Shown: positions 1 to 11,266, counted from the first letter of the stretch. The stretch: DNA of 64,000 nt from JAXMDC01 sp046349035 (GCA_046349035.1 JAXMDC010000003.1:62001-126000), one strand, 5' to 3'. A program made the numbers and translations. The notes: generated from the sequence alone by a model not told the origin.

Positions 1-492
1 GTTCGGCCGCGCGGCGAGGAAGGGGTTGGTGCGGCAGGCGTCGAGGACGACCATGCGAAGCGTGCGCGCGCCTTCGACGGCGGCAAGCACGCGGTCGAGC
101 GCCACCGCCTCGTCGGGCACGTCGCGATCGCTCGACAGGCGGGCATCGACCGGCACCAGGTAGTTGACGCCGCCGACCTCCATGCCGTGGCCGGCATAGT
201 AGACGAGCGCCCAGTCGGCGGTGTCGGCCTCGGCGCGGAAGGTGCGGAGGGCGGCGGCGAAGGCCTCGCGGCCGAGGCTCTCGGCAAGCGTTACGGTGAA
301 GCCGTCGGCTTCCAACGCCTTGCCGATCAGACGGGCGTCGGCGACCGGATTGGCGAGCGCGGCGACGTTCTTATAGGCGCTGTTGCCGACGACGAGGGCG
401 ACACGCTTTTCGGCATGCGCGGCGCCGGCCGCTCCGAAGAGCGCCGCAAGGGTGAAGAATAAAGCGCCGAGGGCGCGCGCCAAGTTCGCCAT
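1..492 (-). CDS. Exported caspase-like peptidase (C14 family), C-terminus cut by window edge
   Basis: The first 164 codons of a metacaspase/caspase-fold cysteine peptidase are visible; the gene runs off the window at base 1. The N-terminus is a Sec signal peptide ending near 'AAHA', followed at once by the first beta strand of the caspase fold ('KRVALVVGNSAY'). The catalytic dyad is intact: His102 in 'YYAGHGMEV' and Cys153 in 'VVLDACRTNPF'. Family knowledge: such exported C14 proteins occur widely in Rhizobiales, often with C-terminal repeat or binding domains, which cannot be seen here. It diverges from the sigma-54 activator at 717, with 224 bases between them. Substrate and role are unknown. 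Confidence 0.9.
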   Translation of the reverse strand, partial: MANLARALGALFFTLAALFGAAGAAHAEKRVALVVGNSAYKNVAALANPVADARLIGKALEADGFTVTLAESLGREAFAAALRTFRAEADTADWALVYYAGHGMEVGGVNYLVPVDARLSSDRDVPDEAVALDRVLAAVEGARTLRMVVLDACRTNPFLAARPN

Positions 493-716
493 ACCGCCTC
501 CCGTGACGGCCATTCCCGGCAATGTCATGGCAGCGACCTGAACCGGCGCTGAACGGGGGGGCGTGGGAGGGTGGCGGGGGTCCGCCCCCGTTCACGGGGG
601 CGGGGGAGGATCCAGGGGGCCCCGCGGGAAGTGTTTGTTTACCCTGTTCGGTCAAGATTCCGGCCGACGCCCGGCAGGATGCCGCGGCGCGTAGCGAGCC
701 CCCAAGCGGAGCCACG

Positions 717-2222
<1,506 letters not shown>

Positions 2223-2238
2223 AGGGGGGGCAGAAGCG

Positions 2239-2711
2239 CTAGAAACGCATCGTGGTCTCAGGCTTGGAAATACACTTCTTGAAGCTGACTCCATTCCCTG
2301 CGCCGAACCGGATGAAATGGGCAAGGTTGGCGGAGTCGATGAAGGCAATCATCTCTTCGTATTCCCCGAGTTCCGCCAATATCGGCGACGGGAAGTCGTT
2401 TCTGCTCCGCCATCCTTCGGCGATTCGAGCTCCTCTCGCCCGCATATCCTGGACCGGGTTGACTTCGCCACCGTAGAGACAGGCATGCTCCAGTTGCCGC
2501 CGTTCAGATCAGCAAGATCAAGCACGATTGGTTCCCGCGCCGGCTCCTCCCCGGCGTCGCGGTTCGATAGCTCCAAAATCCGCGCGTAGCGTTCATAGTC
2601 CGGGCCGCTCGTCTCGAAAATCGGACCGTGGAAACTCAAGCCGACAACGGCTGCCCCACCCACCATCAAGACGATGAGTAGGGAGAGGAAGACGAAGAAG
2701 GCATTCAGCAA
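2239..2711 (-). pseudogene. Frameshifted small membrane-anchored protein
   Basis: Two overlapping reading frames make one protein if a single base is restored near 2487-2490. The N-terminal part begins with a hydrophobic anchor ('FFVFLSLLIVLMVGGAAVVG') and continues to 'LADLNGGNW'. The other frame continues as 'HACLYGGEVNPV' through 'EEMIAFIDSANLAHF' to a stop at 2239. Adding one A after the Trp codon would give a continuous 'NWKHACLYGG'. The start is unclear: only TTG at 2711 is available after an in-frame stop near 2760, and no Shine-Dalgarno is visible. One hand-counted row (2341-2400) is 53% GC, well below its neighbours. It lies between the two 58-bp repeats, so it probably came in with that rearrangement. 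I recognise no family. A sequencing error rather than a real lesion remains possible. Confidence 0.55.
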
Positions 2712-2793
2712 GCGGCGAATTGCGGCGCCCCATGTACGCAGCAGCGCTCCACCACTCCACTATGGCGGGGCCCGGCGGTCAACATCCCCCTAC

Positions 2794-2851
2794 CAGCCCC
2801 TCGACGATCTACCGGAAGCGCCAGGCCTGGGCCGAAGGGCGCACGGGGTAG
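2794..2851 (+). repeat. 58-bp direct repeat, copy 2
   Basis: A copy of the terminal codons and stop of the sigma-54 activator (57 of 58 bases identical). The bases before 2794 do not resemble the activator gene, so only its very 3' end was duplicated. This is the layout expected for integration into, or slippage around, a gene's 3' end. Confidence 0.95.
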
Positions 2852-2911
2852 GCGGCACCATCAGCGTCGCGTGCGCGCCGGCCGCCGCTTACCGAAAGTA
2901 GAAACGACGGG

Positions 2912-3322
2912 TCAGTCGATGATGTCGGAACCGTGCGACTTGGAACGGGCGAGGCCGTCTTTCATCTGCTGTAGCCGTTCAGGCGCGTGCCCTTGCCACT
3001 TCGTGACTTCAGCGATGACGCGAAGCGGATCGCGGGAGCGATAGGACAGCGTCGGATTGCCGGGAAATTTCTTATCCGTCAGGTTGGGATCGTCCATGAT
3101 CGGCCCCGTGGGCTCCACGACGTAAATCCGTTGCTGCCCACCGCCGGCGGCCAGCTCGGCGCCCCAGATCGCTGCATCCAGCGTACTCGCAAAATAGACC
3201 CAGGATAGCGGCTCCGCTCTGAAGTTGGACCGGTTGCCGACGACAATCAGGTCTCCGGGTTTCAGGTCGGCCCGCGTCCCGTGGAAGAACGATTGTGAGA
3301 ACACGCTGGCAGCGGCTGACAT
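2912..3322 (-). CDS. arr: NAD+-rifamycin ADP-ribosyltransferase (Arr)
   Basis: A 136-residue protein with the full Arr signature: 'FFHGTRADLKPGDLI', 'WVYFAS', 'AIWGAELA', 'YVVEPTGP' and 'DDPNLTDKKFPGNPTLSYR'. The His-Tyr-Asp residues known as catalytic in the family correspond to His14, Tyr43 and Asp77 or Asp78. Arr transfers ADP-ribose from NAD+ to a hydroxyl of the rifamycin ansa chain and so inactivates the drug; environmental homologues are common and may have other substrates. The frame stays open upstream to 3523, but homology begins just after ATG 3322, so that start is used. The length matches the family (about 135-150). It sits alone beside the rearranged segment at 2165-2851, which suggests an accessory locus. 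Confidence 0.93.
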   Translation of the reverse strand: MSAAASVFSQSFFHGTRADLKPGDLIVVGNRSNFRAEPLSWVYFASTLDAAIWGAELAAGGGQQRIYVVEPTGPIMDDPNLTDKKFPGNPTLSYRSRDPLRVIAEVTKWQGHAPERLQQMKDGLARSKSHGSDIID

Positions 3323-3694
3323 TGGCTCGCGGCTCCTTGAGTGAATCGAAGGGGCCGCTCTATGGCGCAAGGACCCCGGATTGCCGCAAGCCCCGTCCTG
3401 GCATAGACAGTGATAGTGGCGGACGCGGCAACCCGCTTTCAGTCGACTCAACGGCCAACCGAGGCGGCGATCGCCTGACGCTGGGCCAATCGGCAGGCTG
3501 AGCGGCCTCAACTTTCCCTTCATCGGTCCGGCGGTCTTTGGCTGGCCGGCTTCATGACCGAAGATTCAACCGTGGCACCGCCCCAATCCCCCGATCGGTT
3601 GCGCGGTTGCGAGCGGTTGCGCGGGCGGCGTGAGGCGATGCAAGCGCGGGTACTTTCCGCTTGCCTCGGCCGTTGCACGTTCTAGAGGAGACGG
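3323..3694. other. Intergenic stretch without recognisable gene
   Basis: This 372-base gap separates the divergent arr and VOC genes and must hold both promoters. I see only short direct repetition (ggttgcgcg-type units around 3597-3627) and no convincing operator or RNA. Confidence 0.4.
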
Positions 3695-4135
3695 ATGACA
3701 ATCAAGCGGCTCGATCACATCAGCGTCGTCGTCGACGACCTCGACGCGGCTATTGCCTTCTTCGCCGCACTGGGCATGACGGAGGAAGGCAGGATGCCGA
3801 TCGAAGGCGAGTGGGTCGACCGCGTGAACGGCATCGACGGGATACGCGTCGACATCGTCATGATGCGGACCGGCGACGGTCACGGCCGGCTTGAGCTGAC
3901 GCGCTTCCGCAATCCCAAGCTGGTCGCGATCGAACCGGCGGTCGCGCCGCCGAACGCGCTCGGCCTGCGCAGCGTGATGTTCGCCGTCGACAGCGTCGAG
4001 GAAACGTTGGCGCGCTTGCGGCCGCACGGCGGCCAACTCATCGGCGAGGTCACGCAATACCAGAACCTCTACCGGCTCTGCTACATCCGCGGCCCGGCGG
4101 GCATCATCGTCGCGCTGGCCGAGGAGCTGTCTTGA
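3695..4135 (+). CDS. VOC-superfamily (glyoxalase-like) protein
   Basis: A 146-residue protein of two beta-alpha-beta-beta-beta modules. It opens with 'IKRLDHISVVVDDLDAAIAFF', interrupted here, the typical first module with the metal-ligand-position His ('DHISVVV'). A Glu in 'GRLELTRF' and a C-terminal 'IRGPAGIIVALAEEL' mark the second module. Family members are metal-dependent lyases, dioxygenases or binding proteins; the sequence does not tell which. A clear Shine-Dalgarno (gaggag) stands 6-7 bases before the ATG. It faces the M50 peptidase gene convergently, with 31 bases between them. Confidence 0.85.
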   Translation: MTIKRLDHISVVVDDLDAAIAFFAALGMTEEGRMPIEGEWVDRVNGIDGIRVDIVMMRTGDGHGRLELTRFRNPKLVAIEPAVAPPNALGLRSVMFAVDSVEETLARLRPHGGQLIGEVTQYQNLYRLCYIRGPAGIIVALAEELS

Positions 4136-4166
4136 GAACCGGGCGCTGCCTGATAATCGCCCCGCC

Positions 4167-4871
4167 CTACCCCACCTCCGGATAGAGCACCCGTAGCGCG
4201 AAGCGGAAGACTGGGGCGAAGAGGGTGCCGAAGAAGCGCCAGGCGAGGAGCAGGCCGACGATCTGGACGATGCCGGTGTCGATGAGGCGCTGATAGCCGA
4301 GGCGGGCGCGCTCGCCGAGGAAGAGGTTCACCGCCGCCGAGCCGTCGAGCGGAGGGAGCGGCAACAGGTTGAAGACCGCCATCACCAGGTTGATCGAGAA
4401 CACCACCGAGAGGACGGCGGCGACGCCCGGCCAGAAGCTTTCCGGCCCCGCATCGACGATGCTGGTGAAGGAGAGGAAGGCCGGCGGCTCCAGCACCTCA
4501 AGGCCGATGCCGAGGCGGATCAGTCCGCCGGCGACGATCACTAGGAGGAGGTTGGCGGCCGGCCCGGCGAGCGCCATCAGCGCGGCGCGGCGGGGATAGG
4601 TCGCCGCCCAGTCGCGGTTATAGGGGGCGCTGGCGTAGCCGATCGGGAAGCCGGTGAGGAGGAGGCCGACCAGCGGCAAGAGCACCATGCCGAGCGGCTC
4701 GCGGCGGATATGCGGCAGCGGGCTGAGGCTCACTTGGCCGCCGTGATAGGCGGTGCGGTCGCCGCCGATCAGCGCCGCCAGGGCATGCGCCGCCTCGTGC
4801 ACGGTGGTGGAGAACAGGAACACGACGTACAGGATGGCGTCGGCGACCAGCTCCGAGGGGTCGATGTCCAT
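4167..4871 (-). CDS. Site-2 protease family (M50) membrane metallopeptidase
   Basis: A 234-residue multi-pass protein. The zinc motif 'HEAAH' (residues 25-29) lies in the first membrane segment, and the second active-site motif 'NLLPLPPLDGS' (about 180) follows in a later one; together they define the S2P/rseP-like fold. No PDZ domain is present, so this is the short group often annotated as 'site-2 protease family protein', whose substrates are mostly unknown. The frame is open further upstream (to 5015), but the extension is low-complexity and overlaps a palindromic repeat, so ATG 4871 is used. Confidence 0.88.
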   Translation of the reverse strand: MDIDPSELVADAILYVVFLFSTTVHEAAHALAALIGGDRTAYHGGQVSLSPLPHIRREPLGMVLLPLVGLLLTGFPIGYASAPYNRDWAATYPRRAALMALAGPAANLLLVIVAGGLIRLGIGLEVLEPPAFLSFTSIVDAGPESFWPGVAAVLSVVFSINLVMAVFNLLPLPPLDGSAAVNLFLGERARLGYQRLIDTGIVQIVGLLLAWRFFGTLFAPVFRFALRVLYPEVG

Positions 4872-4935
4872 TGCGCGCCGTGCCCCTCGTGTTGTGCCGC
4901 CCCCGGCCGTCTTAGCGGATTCGCGGCGTGGGCGC

Positions 4936-5068
4936 CCGGTTCCTCCCCAGGGGAGAAACCACCGCCGCCCGCAAATCGGGTTTACTCGATTTGGGCGGCG
5001 ATCGACGCCCTGCACCCGCCCTCCACCGCTTCGCGGTCCCCCTCCCCCGCATCGCGGGGGAGGAACCC
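4936..5068. repeat. Palindromic intergenic repeat (family A), partial left copy plus full right copy
   Basis: The right element (5016-5068) contains 'ccctccaccgcttcgcggtc' followed by a ccccgc/gcgggg hairpin and ends in 'gaggaaccc'. A degenerate inverted copy (about 4936-4960, 'ggttcctcccc..') stands to its left. The same family recurs at 8022-8215, 13914-14092, 18901-18959, 34197-34377 and 41143-41306. Confidence 0.85.
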
Positions 5069-5209
5069 ACGCCGCGCTGCACCTGCCGGCGGTTCCGCCG
5101 CTGGCGCGTCGCTGCGGTTGCCGGGCGATACAACTTATTGACGAGTGAAACGGGTTCTGCCAGTCATTTTGGCCTTGGCCGTCGGCCGCATCGAGGTGGA
5201 GGGTTGGCG

Positions 5210-5551
5210 ATGCGCAGGGTAACGATGGGTCTAGCGCTGGCGTGCGGCCTCCTGGCCCTCGGCCATCCGAGCGAGGGCCTGGCTTGCCGCGGGATCGGCG
5301 CCAGCGGCTATGTCACCGACGTCTCGGCAACGGTCTACATGATCGTCACCTACGGCGAGGCGGCCTGCGGCGGCTCGGCGACGTTCTCCGGGCGCATCAG
5401 CGAACAGCCCAAGCACGGCACGGTCACCTATGTCGACACCGTGTTTCGCTACGCCCCGGAGAAGGGATACCGCGGCGAGGACCGCTTCACCCTGTCCGGC
5501 ATTCGGCAAGGCTATCCCTTCTCGCTGATCGTCAACGTGACCATCGAATAG
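5210..5551 (+). CDS. Small secreted protein with one Ig-like (cadherin-like) domain
   Basis: A 113-residue protein. The N-terminus is a Sec signal peptide (MRRVTMGLALACGLLAL..). The mature part ends with 'FRYAPEKGYRGEDRFTLS', which resembles the strand pattern 'YxPxxGYxGxDxFxY' of tandem bacterial Ig/cadherin-like domains, here in a single copy. Two cysteines near the start of the mature chain could form a disulfide. A gga-ggg Shine-Dalgarno lies about 8 bases before ATG 5210. Single-domain exported proteins of this kind are common and uncharacterised; no function is proposed. Confidence 0.75.
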   Translation: MRRVTMGLALACGLLALGHPSEGLACRGIGASGYVTDVSATVYMIVTYGEAACGGSATFSGRISEQPKHGTVTYVDTVFRYAPEKGYRGEDRFTLSGIRQGYPFSLIVNVTIE

Positions 5552-5600
5552 GGGCGGCTGTTGTGGTTGGTGGGGCGAGTTTCGACGTCCCAATCCGCCC

Positions 5601-5703
5601 GCTCACACCGGCGAAAGCCGGTGCCCAGTTGAAGGCCGCAACGGTGCCGGGCGGCTGAAGAGTCTTGCGCTGGACCCCGGCTCGGGGGCCGGGGTGAGCG
5701 GTT
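5601..5703. repeat. Inverted pair of 'caccggcgaaagccgg' palindromes (family B)
   Basis: The left unit (5601-5630, 'gctcacaccggcgaaagcc') and the right unit (5667-5703, 'ctggaccccgg..ccggggtgagcgg') are inverted relative to each other. Related pairs lie at 16288-16424 and 61169-61258. This kind of repeat is widespread in alphaproteobacterial intergenic DNA. Confidence 0.8.
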
Positions 5704-5787
5704 GAGAGGGGCCGCTCTCCCCAACAGGCAGGGGCCGGCGCGAGCGGATGTGGGTGAGCATCGCGGAGGGGTTCCTCTCCCCAACCC

Positions 5788-5816
5788 TTGACACGCCTTG
5801 CCGCCCTCCCTACATG
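5788..5816 (+). promoter_or_regulatory. Probable groESL promoter
   Basis: TTGACA (5788-5793) is followed after 16-17 bases by ctacat/tacatg (5810-5816). It stands immediately upstream of the CIRCE operator, as expected for groESL. Whether sigma-70 or RpoH reads it cannot be decided by eye. Confidence 0.65.
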
Positions 5817-5828
5817 CTCCGTGCAATG

Positions 5829-5855
5829 TTGGCACTCGTGCTTGTCGAGTGCTAG
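5829..5855 (+). promoter_or_regulatory. CIRCE operator (HrcA binding site)
   Basis: TTGGCACTC, a 9-base spacer, then GAGTGCTAG: the 9-N9-9 CIRCE structure with one substitution in each arm from the consensus TTAGCACTC/GAGTGCTAA. HrcA repression of groESL is the established role. hrcA itself is not in the window. Confidence 0.95.
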
Positions 5856-5924
5856 CAGCCATCCCTTTGACCCAGAAAGCGGCCCGCCCAAGCGGGGGAG
5901 CCGCCGCATTGCAACGAGGAAGGT

Positions 5925-6248
5925 ATGCCAACCAAATTCCGTCCGCTGCACGATCGCGTCGTCGTTCGCCGTGTCGAGTCCGAAGAGCGGACCGCCGGCG
6001 GGATCATCATTCCCGACACCGCCAAGGAGAAGCCGCAAGAGGGCGAGGTCATCTCCGTCGGCCCCGGGGCGCGCGACGAAAACGGCAAGCTGGTGCCGAT
6101 GGAGCTGAAGGCGGGCGACCGCATCCTGTTCGGCAAGTGGTCGGGCACCGAGGTCAAGCTCGACGGTCAGGAATACCTGATCATGAAGGAATCCGACGTG
6201 ATGGGCGTGATCGAGGGCCACGCCGCCTCCGGCAAGAAGGCCGCCTAG
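5925..6248 (+). CDS. groES: Co-chaperonin GroES
   Basis: A 107-residue GroES, the heptameric lid of the GroEL chamber. It starts 'KFRPLHDRVVVRRVE' and has the mobile loop 'ESEERTAGGIIIPDTAKEK', in which the hydrophobic III tripeptide contacts GroEL, and a C-terminal 'IMKESDVMGVIEG'. Length and motifs are normal apart from a short basic tail after the usual end. It is the first gene of the CIRCE-controlled operon; groEL follows after 53 bases. ATG 5925 has an 'aacgaggaagg' ribosome site. Confidence 0.98.
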   Translation: MPTKFRPLHDRVVVRRVESEERTAGGIIIPDTAKEKPQEGEVISVGPGARDENGKLVPMELKAGDRILFGKWSGTEVKLDGQEYLIMKESDVMGVIEGHAASGKKAA

Positions 6249-6301
6249 CCCGTCTCCGCTCCCCTACCCCATTCCCCCATTGTTGAGAGGCACTGAATCC
6301 C

Positions 6302-7948
<1,647 letters not shown>

Positions 7949-7976
7949 GCCGCTCGCTCCAGCCGAGAAACACCAA

Positions 7977-8008
7977 GGGCCGCCCGGCAACGGGCGGCCC
8001 TTTTCTTT
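7977..8008 (+). terminator. Rho-independent terminator of groESL
   Basis: A perfect 10-bp stem gggccgcccg / cgggcggccc with a gcaa tetraloop is followed by ttttcttt. It lies 28 bases after the groEL stop. Confidence 0.93.
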
Positions 8009-8021
8009 GGAGCGGCGGCCC

Positions 8022-8215
8022 GGGTCCTCCCCCATTCTCATGGGGAGGGGGACCGCCGAAGGCGGTGGAGGGGGCGAGTGCAGCGCCGACCGCAGGCGGC
8101 TCAGCACCGCCGCGAGACCTCGCCGGTCGTGTCCATCGGCGTTGCGCCCCTACCCCCGCCCCCTCCACCATGCTCCGCATGGTCCCCCTCCCCCGCAAGG
8201 CGGGGGAGGAACCGG
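8022..8215. repeat. Inverted pair of family A palindromic repeats
   Basis: The left element (8022-8078, '..tcctcccccattctcatgg..') and the right element (8157-8215, inverted) each hold two hairpins: a cccc..gggg stem and a second short stem. Spacing between the elements is about 80 bases, as in BIME-type REP pairs. Confidence 0.88.
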
Positions 8216-8230
8216 GGGCGGCGGGCCCTT

Positions 8231-8316
8231 CGCCATTCGCGGGCGGCCCTAGGGCCTCCCGCTCGGGCAGTGTCTCCTCGCCATTCGCGGTCGGCCGGAG
8301 GGCCTCCCGCCCGGGC
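8231..8316. repeat. Two 38-bp direct repeats before the bacA-like gene end
   Basis: The unit 'cgccattcgcgg..' at 8231-8268 recurs at 8279-8316 with four mismatches and a 10-base spacer. The second copy ends 3 bases before the stop of the bacA-like gene (which ends at 8320 on the opposite strand). No function is evident. Confidence 0.85.
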
Positions 8317-8319
8317 GTC

Positions 8320-9597
8320 CTACCCGACCCGCACCACCTCGATCTCGATCGAATCCAGCGGCTTCTCGGCCAGCGTCGCCTCGAAGGCGCGCAGGCGCTT
8401 CTGGATCGAGAGCAGCACGACGATCTGCGACCAGGAATTGACCAGGAACTGGAACGAAGAGGCGACCTGCGAGAAGGCGTCGGGGATGCGCTGGAAGATG
8501 CCGAGCGTCACCGCCCCGGCCACCACCGTCGGCTCGAAGACCACATAGGGCACCAGCACGCCCATCTGCAGGTAGCTGTAGCGGGCGACGTTGAAATAGA
8601 GGTAGTGGCCGTAGAGGACGAAGTAGTTGCGCCGCACGTTGCGGAAGAGTTCGGCGAGCGTGACCGGCTGCGCCCGGTCGGCATGGTCCTCGCCGAGCAC
8701 CAGTTCCTTGCGGTAGGCCGCCTCGACCCGCTGGTTGCGGAAGTTGAGGCCGGGCAGCTTGATGCCGGCGGCGGCGACGAGGCCGGTGCCGAGGATCGAC
8801 CAGATCAGCGCGGCGAAGACCAAAGGCTGGGGAACCTCCCCGAAGATCGGCACGCTCTTGACGTATTTCGACAGCCCCCACAGCACCGGCAGGAAGGCGA
8901 CCAGAGTCATCACCGAGCTGATGAGGTTGGTGCCGAGATCCTCCATCGATTGCGAGAAGCGCTGGGTGTCGTCCTGCACGCGCTGCGAGGCCCCCTCGAT
9001 GGCGTGCAGCCGCGGCCAGTTGGCGACGTAGAAGTCGTTCATCGCGGTGCGCCAGCGGAACGAGTAGTGCTGGAGGAAGAACAGGTTCACCACCGACATG
9101 GTGATGCTCGGCATGGCGATGAGAATGAACTGCAGCAGCTGGCCCCAATACTCGCCATGCGTCACCGAGTTCGGCGTCCCCAGCGCCTTCTGCACCAGGT
9201 CGTAAAACGAGCCGTACCAGCTGTTGATCATCACGCTTAGCTGGGTCTGCACCCAGGCGACGAGGAAGATCACCTGCGTGCCGACGACGGACCACCAGAA
9301 CCAGCGATGCGGCTGGACGAAGCGCCAGGCGACGGCAAAGATCGCCGCCACCACCAACATGTACTGGTCGACCCAGAAGCGGAGCGCCGGGTCGCTCGCT
9401 TCATCGAAGGCCGCTTTAGCGGCGTCGTCGGCGCCCTCGGGGAGCGGGTCGGGATAGCCGAGCCCGACCAGTCCGCCGAGACTGAGATGCGGGCCGAGCG
9501 GCTTGAAGATGAAATACCAGGCCAGCATGGCGACCGCCGTCCAGGCGAGCGCGCTCAGGAAGAACACCTTCGGCCGCGGGAAGAACGATTGAAACAT
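8320..9597 (-). CDS. SbmA/BacA-like peptide transporter, paralogue 1
   Basis: A 425-residue inner-membrane protein of the SbmA/BacA family, which imports peptides and peptide-like antibiotics using the proton gradient. Family marks: the start 'MFQSFFPRPKVFF', the region 'FYDLVQKALGTPNSVT', 'FRWRTAMNDFYVANW', 'IEGASQRVQDDTQRF' and 'FRNQRVEAAYRKELVLGED'. No ATPase domain follows the membrane region, unlike the SbmA-like ABC fusions. A second gene of exactly the same length and the same motifs lies upstream at 9989-11266 in the same direction, 391 bases away. In rhizobia BacA is needed for survival of host antimicrobial peptides; here that role is only an inference from family. Confidence 0.92.
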   Translation of the reverse strand: MFQSFFPRPKVFFLSALAWTAVAMLAWYFIFKPLGPHLSLGGLVGLGYPDPLPEGADDAAKAAFDEASDPALRFWVDQYMLVVAAIFAVAWRFVQPHRWFWWSVVGTQVIFLVAWVQTQLSVMINSWYGSFYDLVQKALGTPNSVTHGEYWGQLLQFILIAMPSITMSVVNLFFLQHYSFRWRTAMNDFYVANWPRLHAIEGASQRVQDDTQRFSQSMEDLGTNLISSVMTLVAFLPVLWGLSKYVKSVPIFGEVPQPLVFAALIWSILGTGLVAAAGIKLPGLNFRNQRVEAAYRKELVLGEDHADRAQPVTLAELFRNVRRNYFVLYGHYLYFNVARYSYLQMGVLVPYVVFEPTVVAGAVTLGIFQRIPDAFSQVASSFQFLVNSWSQIVVLLSIQKRLRAFEATLAEKPLDSIEIEVVRVG

Positions 9598-9988
9598 GGA
9601 TTGACCTTTCGATGGCTACCGCCAACGCCCCGATGACGGGCCGGCGGCGCCGGCGAACCGTCGGGCGCGAAGATGCTGGAAGCGCGAACGGCGCGCAATC
9701 CGGGCGGCGTGAGTATCCCGGATGCCTCGCCTCTCCCCTTGCGGGAGAGGGCTTTTCCTCGCGGTGAGCGGCGCGCCTCCTCTCCCCTTGCGGGGGAGGG
9801 CTTTTCCTCTTGGCGAGCAGAGCGAGGCTAGAGGAAAAGGGTGAGGGGTGGCGCCTTAACCGGCAATTCTCCGCGGTGGAGAGACCCCCTCACCTGGCTG
9901 CGACTAAGCGCTTCGCGCTCAGCCTCGCGTCCTCTCCCGCAAGGGGAGAGGATCGGAGGGGCTAAGCCTCGCGGGCTGCGCCCGGCTC
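9598..9988. repeat. Repeat-filled gap between the two bacA-like genes
   Basis: This 391-base gap holds 'cctctccccttgcggg'-type units: direct copies at 9730-9760 and 9779-9809 and an inverted copy at 9931-9951. Each has a ctccccttgcgggag-like hairpin. It must also contain any promoter of paralogue 1, which I cannot place. Confidence 0.75.
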
Positions 9989-11266
9989 TCAGCCGACGCG
10001 CACCACCTCGATCTCGATGGTGCCGAGCGGGCGGTCGGTCAGCGTTGCCTCGAAGGCGGCGAGGCGCTTGTAGATCGACATCAGCTCGACGATCGTGCTC
10101 CAGGAACTCACCAGGAACTGGAAGGACGCGGTGACGCGGCCGAGGGCGCGGAGGATCTGGTTCATGATGCCGAGAGTGATGGTGCCGGCGGCGAGGGTCG
10201 GCGCGAGGGCCACATAGGGAACGATCGCACCGGCCTGCAGGTAGGCGTAACGGGCGACGTTGAAATAGAGGTAGTTGAAGTAAAGGCGGAAGTAGTTGCG
10301 GCGGACGTTGCGGAAAAGGTCGGCGACGGTCGGCGGCTGGGCGCGCTCGGCATAGTCTTCGCCCAGCACCAGCTCCTTGCGGAAGGCTGCCTCGACCCGC
10401 TGATTGCGGAATTGCAGTCCGGGCAGGCGGATGCCGGCGATGGCGACGATGCCGGTGCCGACGATCGACCAGACGACGGCGACCCAGACGAGGGCCTGGG
10501 CGACCTCGCCGACGATGGGCAGAACCTTCACCTGCGCGGAGAAGCCCCAGAGGATCGGCAGGAAGGCGACCAGCGTTAGGATCGAATCGACGAAGTGGAC
10601 GCCGAGGTCCTCGCTGGTCTGGGCAAAGCGCATGGTGTCTTCCTGGATGCGCTGCGAGGCCCCCTCGATGTTGCGCAGACGCGACCAGTTGGAGAGGTAG
10701 TAATCGTTCATCGCCGTTCGCCAGCGGAAGATGTAGTGGCTGACGAGATAGCGGTTCACCACGGCGACGGTGATCGCGACCATGGCGATCGAGATGAAGG
10801 TGAGGAGCTGGGCATAAAGCTGCTCCGGGGTCACGCTGTTCGGCGCGCCGAGCGCCTTCTGGATCAGGTCGTAGAAGGTGCCGAACCAGTTGTTGATGAG
10901 GACGTCGATGCGGACCTGGAACCAGATGATGAAGAGGATGATGCCGGAGCCGACCACCGACCAGCGGAACCACGGGTGCGGATTGAACAGCCGCCAGCCG
11001 AGGGCGAAGAGGCCGCCCATCAGGAACATGTACTGGTAGCTGTAGATGTCGGCGGGGATGACCAGGGCGGCGGCGCGGGCCGCTTTCTCCGCGGCGGTGG
11101 CGGTGTCGGGGAGTTCGGGCGGGAAGGGAAAGCCGATCAGGCCGCCGAGGCCGAGCTGCGGCCCGAGGTCTGCGGCAAAGTTCACCCAGATCAGCACCGC
11201 GATCACCGTCCAGGCCAGGGCCGCGGCGGCCAGCAGCAGCGGCCGCGGGAAGAATGATTTGAACAT
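9989..11266 (-). CDS. SbmA/BacA-like peptide transporter, paralogue 2
   Basis: A 425-residue paralogue of the downstream gene, with 'MFKSFFPRPLLL', 'FYDLIQKALGAPNSVT', 'FRWRTAMNDYYLSNW', 'IEGASQRIQEDTMRF' and 'FRNQRVEAAFRKELVLGED'. The least conserved part between the two is the periplasmic loop at about 50-80, where specificity differences could lie. The open frame extends upstream to 11410 but alignment with paralogue 1 fixes ATG 11266, preceded by gcgaggac. It diverges from the DUF6152 gene; the 302-base gap (11267-11568) shows no obvious operator. Confidence 0.92.
   Translation of the reverse strand: MFKSFFPRPLLLAAAALAWTVIAVLIWVNFAADLGPQLGLGGLIGFPFPPELPDTATAAEKAARAAALVIPADIYSYQYMFLMGGLFALGWRLFNPHPWFRWSVVGSGIILFIIWFQVRIDVLINNWFGTFYDLIQKALGAPNSVTPEQLYAQLLTFISIAMVAITVAVVNRYLVSHYIFRWRTAMNDYYLSNWSRLRNIEGASQRIQEDTMRFAQTSEDLGVHFVDSILTLVAFLPILWGFSAQVKVLPIVGEVAQALVWVAVVWSIVGTGIVAIAGIRLPGLQFRNQRVEAAFRKELVLGEDYAERAQPPTVADLFRNVRRNYFRLYFNYLYFNVARYAYLQAGAIVPYVALAPTLAAGTITLGIMNQILRALGRVTASFQFLVSSWSTIVELMSIYKRLAAFEATLTDRPLGTIEIEVVRVG

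Noticed and set aside
522..716. Longer N-terminus for the sigma-54 activator
   Set aside because: The extra 65 residues are low-complexity and contain a palindromic repeat; the receiver domain starts right after ATG 717.
2852..2911. A gene in the gap after the second 58-bp repeat
   Set aside because: Only 60 bases and no ribosome site; it is the 3' side of arr.
8022..8215. Family A palindromes as ordinary terminators
   Set aside because: They lack T-runs on either strand, recur at non-terminal places (between hisS and hisZ, within the receptor gene) and come as inverted pairs.
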